DNA of 17,741 nucleotides from Treponema sp. UBA4319 (GCA_002393865.1 DGUD01000074.1:1-17741); one strand, 5' to 3'. Positions 7,992 to 15,413 are shown, counted from the stretch's first letter. Translations and numbers: made by a program. Notes: generated from the letters alone by a model not told the origin.

Positions 7992-7997
7992 GTGCCC

Positions 7998-9434
7998 ATG
8001 AATTTCCCGTATATCCGGCGCACGGAGCATTTCTCCCCCGCGCCGAGGCATTTCCCCGCAAAGAGATTGAGCCGGTCCCAAAAGCCGCTTGCCCACTTGT
8101 GCGCGGCGCTGCTCTTCTGCACGGCGCTCTTCCCCCTTGCGGCTCAGGACGCCATGGAGCGTCTCAAAAGCACCCCCGCGGAACGGCAGCTGCTCTCAAA
8201 CGGCATTCCGCTCATTTTCCTCCGCACCCCCGGCACGGAAAGCGCTGCCGTCAGGATATCCATCGCGGGAGGCGAGCAGGCAAGTCCGCAGGACGAGCGC
8301 TATCTGCAGACGCTCATGCTGCACACCTTTGCCGGATGCATCAGGGAGGAGCTTGCGGACATTCCTTCCGCGGAGGTCTCTGTCCGCACAGAGGAAGCGG
8401 CATCCTTCATCATGCTCTCCTGCGACAAAGGGGATTTCCCGGCGCTCATGCAGGCGGCGTTCCACGCGATAATATTCGGGGAGATTACCCCCATCGCCGA
8501 GGACGGCATCGCGGCCGAACAGCAGCGCCAGTGGCGGCTGAACACCGGCGACACCTGCCTGCAGCTCAAAGGCAAATCCTTTGCGCGGCTCTATCAGGGA
8601 AGCAGCTACGCGCCGCTCTACGACACGACGCTCCCCATCCTGCAGGAGACGGATTTCAAGTCCATCTCGCGGACTTATACCGCGCTGCTGAACGCCGCGC
8701 TGTACACCATCGCGGTCTCAGGCGACATCAAGCCTGAATACGTGCGTTCCTCGGCGGAGAACACATTCGGGCTGCTGAAAAACCAGACGGAGCGGACAGC
8801 TCTTGTTGTGCCTGCTCCCTCTGCGGCGGAAAAAGGCAGCACGCTGACGGTGCAGCTGCACCATATCTTTACCGCGGAAAAGGACAGCGACCCCGGCTAT
8901 GTGCCGCTCCTTGTGCCCACATCGCAGTTCTACGACCCCGCGCAGTTCTACTTTGCCGCCCCGGCGGACATGCAGGAGCAGGCCGTATTCAACGCGCTGC
9001 TGATTGAGCTCGCCAGACGGATGCAGGCCATCATGGGCAAACCCTGCACGGCAATCCCCGCCACAGCCACCGTCAGGCTGGGCGTCCTGCAGGCAGAAGG
9101 GCTGCCGTCCCGCAAGCTTTTTGCGGACGCATACAAGACGGCGGGCGCGCAGCTCAAAAAGGAGCTTTCCGGCAGGAAGACTGCGGCAACGGCCCATGAG
9201 CGGCTCCGGGCACAGTGGATTCAGGCGCTTTGCGGCAGCTCTATGGATGGCAAGGACGTCAACATCAGCGCCGCGGACATCCTGCTGCAAGGCGAGGCAT
9301 ACGGTTCCGGCATGAGCCTGCTGGATGCCTGCGCCACGCTGGAGCAGCTGGACAGGAAGCGGCTCCAGACCGCACAGAAAGACTACTTTCCCGCAAGCCC
9401 GCTGCTCCAGACCTACTCCGCCGATACAAAATAA
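7998..9434 (+). CDS. Exported M16-family peptidase homologue lacking the zinc site
   Basis: 478 residues. A basic N-terminal stretch (about 30 residues, long for a signal peptide) is followed by a hydrophobic core at 31-48 and an Ala-rich likely cleavage site near 47-52, so the product should reach the periplasm. The mature part resembles M16 (insulinase/processing peptidase) proteins: LSNGIPLIFL then an AAVRISIAGGEQ strand (67-94), and a later YTIAVSGDIKPE segment typical of the family. The HxxEH zinc motif is lost: the aligned segment TLMLH (105-109) keeps only the last His. It is therefore probably a non-catalytic partner or scaffold, as in heterodimeric M16 enzymes. No active partner lies next to it. 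Only one M16 unit length is present. The 3' end, including the stop codon, forms the first unit of a tandem repeat. The start follows the promoter; GTG 7992 is the alternative. Confidence 0.75.
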   Translation: MNFPYIRRTEHFSPAPRHFPAKRLSRSQKPLAHLCAALLFCTALFPLAAQDAMERLKSTPAERQLLSNGIPLIFLRTPGTESAAVRISIAGGEQASPQDERYLQTLMLHTFAGCIREELADIPSAEVSVRTEEAASFIMLSCDKGDFPALMQAAFHAIIFGEITPIAEDGIAAEQQRQWRLNTGDTCLQLKGKSFARLYQGSSYAPLYDTTLPILQETDFKSISRTYTALLNAALYTIAVSGDIKPEYVRSSAENTFGLLKNQTERTALVVPAPSAAEKGSTLTVQLHHIFTAEKDSDPGYVPLLVPTSQFYDPAQFYFAAPADMQEQAVFNALLIELARRMQAIMGKPCTAIPATATVRLGVLQAEGLPSRKLFADAYKTAGAQLKKELSGRKTAATAHERLRAQWIQALCGSSMDGKDVNISAADILLQGEAYGSGMSLLDACATLEQLDRKRLQTAQKDYFPASPLLQTYSADTK

Positions 9435-9580
9435 GCGACTGGAGCCACACTCAGGTTTTCCCCGCCCCGGAAAGCTCTCTGCCGGCACAAAATAAGCTCG
9501 CGGAGCTACACGCAGGCTTCCCCCGCGCCCCGGAAAGCTCTCTGCCGGCACAAAATAAGCTCGCGGGCCGCACACGCATC
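9421..9580 (+). repeat. Tandem repeat, about 62-bp period, starting inside the end of the M16-like gene
   Basis: A 40-bp block at 9464-9503 is repeated without change at 9527-9566, a 63-bp period. A third, older copy begins at 9421 and includes the last codons and TAA stop of the upstream gene; it aligns with the next unit over about 60 bp with scattered changes. A fourth partial similarity trails off after about 9570. The array fills most of the 213-bp gap between two convergent genes. It looks like duplication of a gene 3' end by slippage; no spacer diversity is present. Confidence 0.85.
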
Positions 9581-9647
9581 TTGCGAGCCTTGCGCGTCAT
9601 CCGCGGGTGGACGCAGGGGCTGCCAAGAAGGCATTCCCCCGTGACGC

Positions 9648-10283
9648 TCAGCCGGGGGAGCAGTAGCTCAGCCCCTGCTCCGTCAGGAGGAACTGCACGG
9701 GGATGTCATGGGCTTCGGCAGGAACAGAAGGCAGCAGCTGCGCGGAAAAACACATCCCGACACGCAGCACGCGGCAGCCGCACGAGGCGGCTTCCCCGGC
9801 AAACGAAGCAAGGAAGCTGTCGTAATAGCCCTTGCCGTGCCCCAGACGCGCACCGTCCGCAGCAAAAGCAAGCCCCGGCACCAGCACGCAGACCTGAGTC
9901 CCCGCGCAATCCGCGGCAGAAAACGGCGGGCACCACGCCTTGTCAGGCTCCAGTATGCCCCATGCGCCGGACACAAACTGCCGCCGCCAGTCCTCCCCGG
10001 AGCACGAGGCGTCCACCCGGAAAAAGCGGAGCTGTCTTGTATGCGGCACGCAGCGCGGCACGGCAAGGATTTTTCCGGCGGCGGCAGCGGCGCGCATGAT
10101 TCCTTCCGGGCTGATTTCCTGCCCGGTCGCCATGTAGCACAGCAAGGCGGAAGATTGCGCGAAGAGCGGGGACTGCACAAAACTGCGGCAGGCAGCGGAG
10201 GCGGCAGCATCGCGGCTAGCGGCACCCAGCAGGGAAAGTTTTTCCGCCACAGCCCGGCGGAGCGTTTTTTTTGCATCGTCCAT
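9648..10283 (-). CDS. 5-formyltetrahydrofolate cyclo-ligase family protein
   Basis: 211 residues, typical length. The enzyme converts 5-formyl-THF to 5,10-methenyl-THF with ATP in the cytosol, returning a dead-end folate to one-carbon metabolism. The N-terminal K/R-rich helix (KKTLRR, 5-10), VPRC at 75-78, WGILEP at 108-113 and the signature VPGLAFAADGARLGHGKGYY (135-154) are visible, with the C-terminal AHDIPVQ segment before the end. The signature G-x-G-K-G-Y-Y-D loop is intact. The ATG at 10283 lies 6 nt after a -10-like hexamer and there is no Shine-Dalgarno. Single gene, convergent with the M16-like gene and divergent from the HD-GYP operon. Confidence 0.88.
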   Translation of the reverse strand: MDDAKKTLRRAVAEKLSLLGAASRDAAASAACRSFVQSPLFAQSSALLCYMATGQEISPEGIMRAAAAAGKILAVPRCVPHTRQLRFFRVDASCSGEDWRRQFVSGAWGILEPDKAWCPPFSAADCAGTQVCVLVPGLAFAADGARLGHGKGYYDSFLASFAGEAASCGCRVLRVGMCFSAQLLPSVPAEAHDIPVQFLLTEQGLSYCSPG

Positions 10284-10289
10284 GCCTAG

Positions 10290-10318
10290 ACTCTAGCACC
10301 GAACGCCCGCAGCAGCAA
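10290..10318 (-). promoter_or_regulatory. Promoter of the cyclo-ligase gene, leaderless start
   Basis: Minus strand TTGCTG (10318-10313), a 17-bp spacer and TAGAGT (10295-10290) end 6 nt before the ATG. The -10 is a 4/6 match, so this is weaker than its neighbours. It overlaps an 11-bp palindrome, CTAGA-C-TCTAG at 10286-10296, which could be an operator. Confidence 0.45.
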
Positions 10319-10358
10319 GCATCCCGCAGGAATTTCGCGCCATTTTTCCCCGAAGAAC

Positions 10359-10387
10359 TTGTAAATTCCCGCAATAAAGCTTATTAT
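10359..10387 (+). promoter_or_regulatory. Promoter of the HD-GYP/dGTPase operon
   Basis: TTGTAA (10359-10364), a 17-bp spacer and TATTAT (10382-10387, 5/6 match). The start of transcription should be near 10394, giving a leader of about 146 nt before the ATG at 10540. Confidence 0.6.
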
Positions 10388-10393
10388 TAAAGG

Positions 10394-10539
10394 AGCTGGT
10401 TACTTTCGCGACCGGCCAAGCAAAAGCGCGTCAAAGCTTCGCTGCAATACAGCGCAGTGCGCTTTCTGAAGTGATTTTTGAAGGAGCCTCAAAGCCCGTC
10501 CGGCTTCTGAAGCCTCCTCAAATGTACAGGGGGGTCTCG
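10394..10539 (+). promoter_or_regulatory. Structured 5' leader of the HD-GYP operon with occludable ribosome-binding site
   Basis: The Shine-Dalgarno is a run of six G at 10529-10534, 5 nt from the ATG. CCTCC at 10513-10517 can pair with GGGGG at 10529-10533 and hide it. The same C-rich segment can instead pair upstream: 10514-10522 with 10477-10486 (one bulge), enclosing AAGCC/GGCTT (10492-10496 with 10502-10506). The two folds are mutually exclusive. Further upstream, AAAGCGC (10423-10429) pairs with GCGCTTT (10459-10465) around an inner hairpin CGCTG/CAGCG (10440-10444 with 10450-10454). This arrangement suggests translational control; no known riboswitch consensus is recognised. Confidence 0.4.
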
Positions 10540-11634
10540 ATGGCAGTTTTCAAACCTAAAATTCTTATCATATACGATGCCTCAGCCCCGAACGATTTTT
10601 CCACGGCGGAATATGAGAGCCGCTACACGGTGCTGGAGGCGCGGGGCTTTGCCGAGGCAAAGGAGCTGAACGAGCTCCACGGCAAGGAAATCGCAGCCAT
10701 CATCATAAACGACAACTCCCCGACATTCGATATCTTTGCCCTGCTCTTTGAGTTCAGGAAGGCGGACATGTTCCGCCGCATACCGGTCATCCTGCTGACG
10801 AACAACCAGAACACCGACTTCCTCAACAGGGCGCTTGATTTTGAGATTTTTGACATTTTCCTCAAGCCGACCGATATGCAGCTCGCGCGCCGCAAGCTCG
10901 CAAAAATCATAGAGCTGTTCAGCAACCGCAACGAGCTGGAGAAGTTCTTCAACCAGCAGATGCTGACCATCAGCATCCAGGGCACCCAGCTGGAAGAAAA
11001 CCAGTGGCGCATCATAGAGACGCTCGGCCAGGCGCTGGAGAGCCGCGATGTGGAGTCCGGCAACCACTGCGACCGCATGAAGGACGTCACCGAAACCTTC
11101 CTCAAGTACATCGCCGTCACCTTCCCCCGCTATATGCTCAACGACGTAAAAATCCGCGAGATTGCCAAGGTGACGCCGCTGCACGACATCGGCAAAATCG
11201 CCATCCCCGACCGCATCCTGCTCAAGCCGGAGAGCGCCGGGCGCCTTACGGAAGAGGAGTTCGAAATCATGAAGACGCACACCATAGCGGGCTGCAAAAT
11301 CATCGACTCCATCCCGAACTTCAGGGGCACGGACTTGTACCGCTTCAGCTACAACATCTGCCGCCACCACCACGAGCGCTGGGACGGCCGCGGCTACCCC
11401 GACCACCTGAAGGGCATGGAGATTCCCATCGAGGCGCAGGTCGTCGCGCTCGCGGATGTCTTTGACGCGCTCATCAGCAAACGCGTCTACAAACCGGCCT
11501 TCACCATCGACAAGGTCAAGGAGATGATACTCGGCGGCGAATGCGGCGCCTTCAACCCGGACATCCTGCAGTGCTTCAGGCACTGTGTCGACGGCATATA
11601 CGAGCGCATCTACGCGCAGAATTTCAAGCAATAG
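10540..11634 (+). CDS. HD-GYP domain response regulator with degenerate receiver (putative c-di-GMP phosphodiesterase)
   Basis: 364 residues. Residues 6-125 form a receiver-like domain, a linker helix spans about 130-165, and an HD-GYP domain spans about 165-360. The HD-GYP core is complete: H176, H215-D216 in HDIGK, H247, the HHE and GRGYP signature at 277-287 and D306 in LADVFD, so hydrolysis of cyclic di-GMP is expected. The receiver falls in register with CheY numbering: T87 and K109 are kept and D13 is present, but the phosphoacceptor position is Asn57 (with Asp58 beside it) and the first acidic residue is Tyr12. Classical phosphorylation is therefore doubtful. The open frame extends to a GTG at 10471, but the G-rich Shine-Dalgarno and the domain boundary favour 10540. 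It is followed by the dGTPase gene after 54 bp, so the two probably form an operon. Confidence 0.88.
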   Translation: MAVFKPKILIIYDASAPNDFSTAEYESRYTVLEARGFAEAKELNELHGKEIAAIIINDNSPTFDIFALLFEFRKADMFRRIPVILLTNNQNTDFLNRALDFEIFDIFLKPTDMQLARRKLAKIIELFSNRNELEKFFNQQMLTISIQGTQLEENQWRIIETLGQALESRDVESGNHCDRMKDVTETFLKYIAVTFPRYMLNDVKIREIAKVTPLHDIGKIAIPDRILLKPESAGRLTEEEFEIMKTHTIAGCKIIDSIPNFRGTDLYRFSYNICRHHHERWDGRGYPDHLKGMEIPIEAQVVALADVFDALISKRVYKPAFTIDKVKEMILGGECGAFNPDILQCFRHCVDGIYERIYAQNFKQ

Positions 11635-11658
11635 CGGCGGTCTCAGGGCCAGCCCGGC

Positions 11659-11679
11659 CTGCAGAGGCAGCCTCCGCAG
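11659..11679 (+). promoter_or_regulatory. Short hairpin overlapping the ribosome-binding site of the dGTPase gene
   Basis: In the 54-bp gap between the two operon genes, 11659-11667 pairs with 11671-11679 (8 of 9 positions, 3-nt loop). The distal arm contains the first two bases of the Shine-Dalgarno AGGGGGA (11678-11684), which lies 4 nt before the ATG. It may tune translation of the second gene. Confidence 0.35.
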
Positions 11680-11688
11680 GGGGAATTC

Positions 11689-12978
11689 ATGAAAGATTCT
11701 TTCTCCTCCGTCCGCACGGACGAGCACAGCCCCATCTGGCAGCAGTGCATCAGCCGGGAGAATTCGCTGTACGGGAGGGGCAACGACATCCGCTCGGAAT
11801 TCGAGCGCGATTACACGCGCCTGCTCCATTGCCTTGCCTACCGCAGGCTCAAGCACAAGACGCAGGTATTTTTTGCCCCGCACAACGACCACATCTGTAC
11901 GCGCATGGAGCACGTGAACCACGTCGCGTCGGTCAGCACGACCATCGCGAAGCACCTCGGTCTGAACGCGGAGCTGACGGAGGCAATCGCCATCGGGCAC
12001 GATATCGGGCACGCGCCGTTCGGGCATGCCGGCGAGGACATACTGAATTCGCTCATGCAGCAGAAGGATGGCCGGAACGCGCCAAAAAAGTTCTGGCATG
12101 AACGGAACAGCCTCTTTTTTGCGGATTTCATCGAGACGCTGCCCGACCCCGACGGCACGGAGAAGTGCCTTGACCTGACCTACGCCGTACGCGACGGGCT
12201 CATCTGCCACTGCGGCGAGATTGACCAGCAGGGGCTTGCGCCGCGCTCCCAGGTAATCAACCTGTACGACATAAAGCGCCCCGGCACAACAAATCCCTTC
12301 ACGTGGGAAGGCTGCGTCGTCAAGCTGAGCGACAAAATCGCATTCCTCGGGCGGGACATAGAGGACGCCCGCAGCTATCACATACTCGACATGGCCAGCT
12401 ACCGCCAGCTGCGGGAAATCGTGGACAGCACGCTCGGTTTCGCGGAGGACAAGGGCGGCTCCCCCGCGGCAAGCCGCGCCCACCGCTCAGGCCGGGCGGT
12501 GAACACGACGGTGCTCATCAACGATATGATTGTGGATCTCTGCGCCCAGAGCAGCCCCCAAAAAGGGCTGTGCTTCAGCGAGGCGTACTTCAGGTTCATC
12601 GTGGAGCTGAAGAAGTTCAGCTTTGCCAACATCTACAACAACTGGCGCCTCATTGAATTCCAGAACTACGCGCGGGAAGTGCTCGGCTGCATCTACCGCA
12701 CGCTCATGCAGGGGCAGCTCTACGCGCAGAACGGCCGCATGGAGCACTATCTGCGCTACGCGCCCGGCCTTGCCCGGACATTCATCGACTGGCTTATCAA
12801 ATACACGAACTACCATCCCCACGGAGACCCGAACCGGAAGCAGGTGCTCCGCTACGAGACAAAAGAGGTATTCGACATCAACAGCACTGAAAGCTACGAG
12901 AAATGCGTCATCGAATATATCTCCGGCATGACCGACCAGTATGCCATAAGCGTCTTTGAGGAAATCATATCGTTCTGA
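11689..12978 (+). CDS. dGTPase-like HD-domain triphosphohydrolase
   Basis: 429 residues. Members of this family cleave dNTPs, classically dGTP, to the nucleoside and triphosphate and so set dNTP pools in the cytosol. The N-terminal part has the family run RLKHKTQVF (53-61) followed by TRMEH (H75), then IGHDIGHAPFGHAGE (102-116) with H104-D105 and H108; D215 in VVKLSDKIAF completes the metal site. The C-terminal half is helical and divergent, shorter than the Escherichia coli enzyme, so the nucleotide preference is uncertain. A G-rich Shine-Dalgarno lies 4 nt upstream of the ATG. It is co-transcribed with the HD-GYP regulator; both are HD-superfamily phosphohydrolases, but on different substrates. 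Confidence 0.87.
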   Translation: MKDSFSSVRTDEHSPIWQQCISRENSLYGRGNDIRSEFERDYTRLLHCLAYRRLKHKTQVFFAPHNDHICTRMEHVNHVASVSTTIAKHLGLNAELTEAIAIGHDIGHAPFGHAGEDILNSLMQQKDGRNAPKKFWHERNSLFFADFIETLPDPDGTEKCLDLTYAVRDGLICHCGEIDQQGLAPRSQVINLYDIKRPGTTNPFTWEGCVVKLSDKIAFLGRDIEDARSYHILDMASYRQLREIVDSTLGFAEDKGGSPAASRAHRSGRAVNTTVLINDMIVDLCAQSSPQKGLCFSEAYFRFIVELKKFSFANIYNNWRLIEFQNYAREVLGCIYRTLMQGQLYAQNGRMEHYLRYAPGLARTFIDWLIKYTNYHPHGDPNRKQVLRYETKEVFDINSTESYEKCVIEYISGMTDQYAISVFEEIISF

Positions 12979-13073
12979 GCGATGCCATCCGCATAGGCGC
13001 CCGTCGGGGCAAGGCTCCTGCATAAAAAGCAAACAGACGCTCCCTGCGGAGAAGCGAGCAGCGGCGCCGGGGC

Positions 13074-13105
13074 AAAAAAATCCCCCGCGCCCACCGGTGC
13101 AGGGG
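13074..13105 (-). terminator. Rho-independent terminator of the transketolase gene
   Basis: Read on the minus strand, CCCCTGC (13105-13099) pairs with GCGGGGG (13088-13082; one G-T pair) and is followed by one A and seven T (13081-13074). It lies about 80 nt past the stop codon. An overlapping, longer GC-rich hairpin (13063-13072 with 13082-13091) could compete with it. Confidence 0.6.
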
Positions 13106-13137
13106 TAGATGCGAAATGAAAGGCCGCACAGACGGCG

Positions 13138-13167
13138 CGGGCAGCACTGGAGCGTTCCTGCTGCCCG
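13138..13167. other. 9-bp perfect hairpin between dGTPase and transketolase 3' ends
   Basis: CGGGCAGCA (13138-13146) and TGCTGCCCG (13159-13167) are perfectly complementary with a 12-nt loop, 18 bp past the transketolase stop codon. There is no U-tract on either strand. It may protect the 3' end of the transketolase mRNA or assist stopping of read-through from the dGTPase side. Confidence 0.45.
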
Positions 13168-13184
13168 GCCGCCAATGCGCAGCT

Positions 13185-15152
13185 TTACTTGCCCAGCAGA
13201 GCAGCCAGACCTGCCGCGTTGAATCCGAGGTGGTCGGCAACCTTCTGCGCCGGGCCGGACTCGCCAAAGCGGTCGATGGAGAAGATGTCCTGCTTTTTGG
13301 CATAGCCTTCCCAGCCCATGCGGACTCCGGCCTCCGCCACGACGACGCGCTTTGCACCGCCGATAATCTGCGCGCGGAACGCCTCATCCTGCTGCTCAAA
13401 GAGCGTGCGGTCAAACACAGAGACGACGCGGACTTTCTTGGCGGGCACAAGCTTTGCGGCCTCCAGCGCCATGTTCACCTCAGAGCCGGTCGCAAGCACC
13501 GTGATATCGGGCGTATCCGCGCCCTTCTGCACCACATAGGCACCCTTCCGCGCGGTCTGCTTCCAGTCGGCGTCTTCCTTTGCGTACACAGCGAGCCCCT
13601 GACGGCTAAAGGCCATGCACACCGGGTGGTCGCTGCTCTCAAGCGCCATCTCCCATGCGAGCTGGGATTCCTCCGCGTCGCCCGGACGCAGCACCTGCAC
13701 ATTGGGGATGCAGCGCAGCGCGGCAAGCGTCTCTATCGGCTGATGGGTGGGGCCATCCTCGCCGACGTAGATTGAGTCATGCGTAAAGATATAGATGTTC
13801 GGGATTTTGCTCAAGGCCGCCACGCGGAGCGAACCGCGCAGGTAGTCGGAGAACACGAGGAATGTCGCGCCAAAGGCCCGCAAGCCGCCGTGCAGGTTGA
13901 TGCCGCTCATCACCTGGCTCATCGCAAATTCGCGGATACCGTACTCGATGGTGCGCCCCTTGCGGTTAGCGGCATTGTATGTGCCGTCGTCATGGGCAAG
14001 CTTCGTCTTGTTCGGCCCCTGCAGGTCTGCGGAACCGCCGACAAGCCACTCAAAGCGGTCGGCCATGCAGTTCAGGCTCTTGCCGCTCGCATCGCGGGTG
14101 GCGAGCTTGTCGCCGACCTTATATGCAGGAGCCGGAGCATCTGCGGTCTGCTCGTGCTTCCAGTACGCGTCCCACTTCTTGCGGAGCTCAGGATTCTCCT
14201 TTGACCACTCGTCAAACGTATGCTGCCAGTCGCTCTCCGCCTTGGCGAAGTCCTTGCGGCGCTCCGCAAAGTAATCATAGGCCTCAGGAACCACGTAGAA
14301 CTGCTTGTCCTCAGGCAGACCGAGATTCTGCTTCGCGAGCTTGCAGCCTTCCTCGCCGAGCGGGGCGCCGTGCACGTCCGCGGTGCCTTCCTTGGGAGCG
14401 CCCTTTCCGATGACAGACTTCAGGATGATAAGCGACGGGCGGTTCTTTTCGTTCTTTGCCATCTCCACGAGCGAGACGATTTCGCCGGGGTTGTACATGG
14501 AGCCGCGGAGCACCTGCCAGCCATAGGATTCGTAGCGCTTCTGGATGTCGTCGGTAAAGGTGATATCCGTGCTGCCGTCGATGGAAATCTTGTTCTCGTC
14601 ATAGAAGACGATGAGCTTGCCCAGATGGAGGTTACCGGCAAGAGAAGAAGCCTCGGAAGAGACGCCTTCCTCAAGGCAGCCCTCGCCCACCAGAGAATAT
14701 GTATAGTGATCGACGATAGTATGCTTGGGGGTATTGAAGCGGGCGGCGAGCATGGATTCCGCCACGGCCATACCGACGGAAACTGCGATGCCCTGGCCGA
14801 GCGGGCCGGACGTGCTCTCCACGCCGTCGGTGATACCGACTTCCGGGTGGCCGGGGCACTTTGAGCCGACCTGCCGGAATGTCTTTATATCATCAAGCGA
14901 CACCTTATAACCGGCAAGGTGCAGGATGGAATACAGCAGCATGGAGCCGTGCCCGGCAGAGAGCACAAAACGGTCGCGGTCAACCCATTTTGAATCGGCG
15001 GGATTATGCTTCATAATCTCGCCATACAGCACGGCAGCTACCTCCGCTGCGCCCAGCGGAAGCCCCGGATGCCCTGAGTTCGCCTTCTGGATGGCATCCA
15101 TCGAAAGGCTTCTGATAGAAAGTGCGACAGCCTCAATTCCTTTTGTGTTCAT
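13185..15152 (-). CDS. Transketolase
   Basis: 655 residues, full family length. Moves two-carbon units between sugar phosphates in the non-oxidative pentose phosphate pathway, cytosolic, with thiamine diphosphate (ThDP) and a divalent metal. Visible: SGHPG (H28), AGHGS (H68), PGHPE (H102), the ThDP motif region GEGCLEEG (156-163) and N187, HGAPLG (H261), catalytic Glu408 in GIREFAMS, and GPTHQP (H470). Residues match the known yeast enzyme almost position for position, except that the metal-binding Asp of the GDG motif (yeast D157) is Glu157. The open frame continues 42 codons upstream through the leader, but GAGGAG at 15166-15161, 8 nt before the ATG, and the conserved N-terminus set the start at 15152. 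Monocistronic, with a long regulated-looking leader. Confidence 0.95.
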   Translation of the reverse strand: MNTKGIEAVALSIRSLSMDAIQKANSGHPGLPLGAAEVAAVLYGEIMKHNPADSKWVDRDRFVLSAGHGSMLLYSILHLAGYKVSLDDIKTFRQVGSKCPGHPEVGITDGVESTSGPLGQGIAVSVGMAVAESMLAARFNTPKHTIVDHYTYSLVGEGCLEEGVSSEASSLAGNLHLGKLIVFYDENKISIDGSTDITFTDDIQKRYESYGWQVLRGSMYNPGEIVSLVEMAKNEKNRPSLIILKSVIGKGAPKEGTADVHGAPLGEEGCKLAKQNLGLPEDKQFYVVPEAYDYFAERRKDFAKAESDWQHTFDEWSKENPELRKKWDAYWKHEQTADAPAPAYKVGDKLATRDASGKSLNCMADRFEWLVGGSADLQGPNKTKLAHDDGTYNAANRKGRTIEYGIREFAMSQVMSGINLHGGLRAFGATFLVFSDYLRGSLRVAALSKIPNIYIFTHDSIYVGEDGPTHQPIETLAALRCIPNVQVLRPGDAEESQLAWEMALESSDHPVCMAFSRQGLAVYAKEDADWKQTARKGAYVVQKGADTPDITVLATGSEVNMALEAAKLVPAKKVRVVSVFDRTLFEQQDEAFRAQIIGGAKRVVVAEAGVRMGWEGYAKKQDIFSIDRFGESGPAQKVADHLGFNAAGLAALLGK

Positions 15153-15378
15153 ACAAAACGCTCCTCTTGTAGGTGCCCCCATCCGGCTGTGCCAAGATTC
15201 CCCGCCCACGCGACCCCGGAAAAGCCCCGCTGCCCCCGCAGGGACAAGAGCTTCCGGCGCCTTCCCGGACAGGGGCACCTCTAGTTTACGGCATCCCCGG
15301 AACCCCGGACGGAATTCCCGGCGATACCCAGTATTTCAGAAAGCGCCGGTGAACGCATACGGCTTCCATCAGCGCTTT
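15153..15378 (-). promoter_or_regulatory. Structured 5' leader of transketolase with potential RBS-sequestering pseudoknot
   Basis: About 226 nt lie between the predicted transcript start and the ATG, with no reading frame of note. On the transcript, AGGTGCCCC (15280-15272) pairs with GGGGCACCT (15179-15171), 9 perfect pairs, extended by TCCGG/CCGGA (15269-15265 with 15186-15182) across a small symmetrical internal loop. The bases immediately after the 3' arm, ACAAGAG (15170-15164), contain half of the GAGGAG Shine-Dalgarno and pair with CTCTTGT (15250-15244) inside the loop. This is the topology of an H-type pseudoknot. Inner helices CCGGAA/TTCCGG (15257-15252 with 15221-15216) and CTGC/GCAG (15241-15238 with 15233-15230) complete it. 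The 5' end can form a separate hairpin (15378-15372 with 15346-15340). I recognise no known riboswitch consensus, including that of thiamine pyrophosphate. Confidence 0.5.
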
Positions 15379-15384
15379 CCTACT

Positions 15385-15413
15385 ATTTTACGCCTAAGCC
15401 CCAAGTATTGCAA
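15385..15413 (-). promoter_or_regulatory. Promoter of transketolase
   Basis: Minus strand TTGCAA (15413-15408), a 17-bp spacer and TAAAAT (15390-15385, 5/6 match). The transcript should begin near 15378, exactly at the first base of a 7-bp hairpin arm. A second -10-like TATACT (15427-15422) lies upstream with a poorer -35. Confidence 0.6.

Noticed and set aside
7992..7997. GTG at 7992 as start of the M16-like gene
   Set aside because: It directly abuts the -10 hexamer, so it would lie at or before the transcript start; the ATG at 7998 fits better.
8085..8125. Lipobox in the M16-like signal peptide (LLFC)
   Set aside because: Phe directly before the Cys and poor agreement with even relaxed spirochaetal lipoboxes; a normal Ala-rich cleavage site follows.
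9421..9580. CRISPR-like repeats
   Set aside because: Units are contiguous tandem copies with no distinct spacers, and no cas gene is nearby.
10582..12483. Open frame of 633 codons on the minus strand
   Set aside because: It spans two well-supported plus-strand genes and the gap between them, with no recognisable motif; a shadow of codon bias.
15283..15288. TAAACT as the -10 of transketolase on the minus strand
   Set aside because: No -35 lies 16-18 bp upstream, and TTGCAA-17-TAAAAT further upstream is much better.
15153..15378. Known thiamine-pyrophosphate or cobalamin riboswitch upstream of transketolase
   Set aside because: The CUGAGA and ACC(C)-GAUCUGG elements of the former and the B12 box of the latter are missing by eye; an Infernal scan would settle it.
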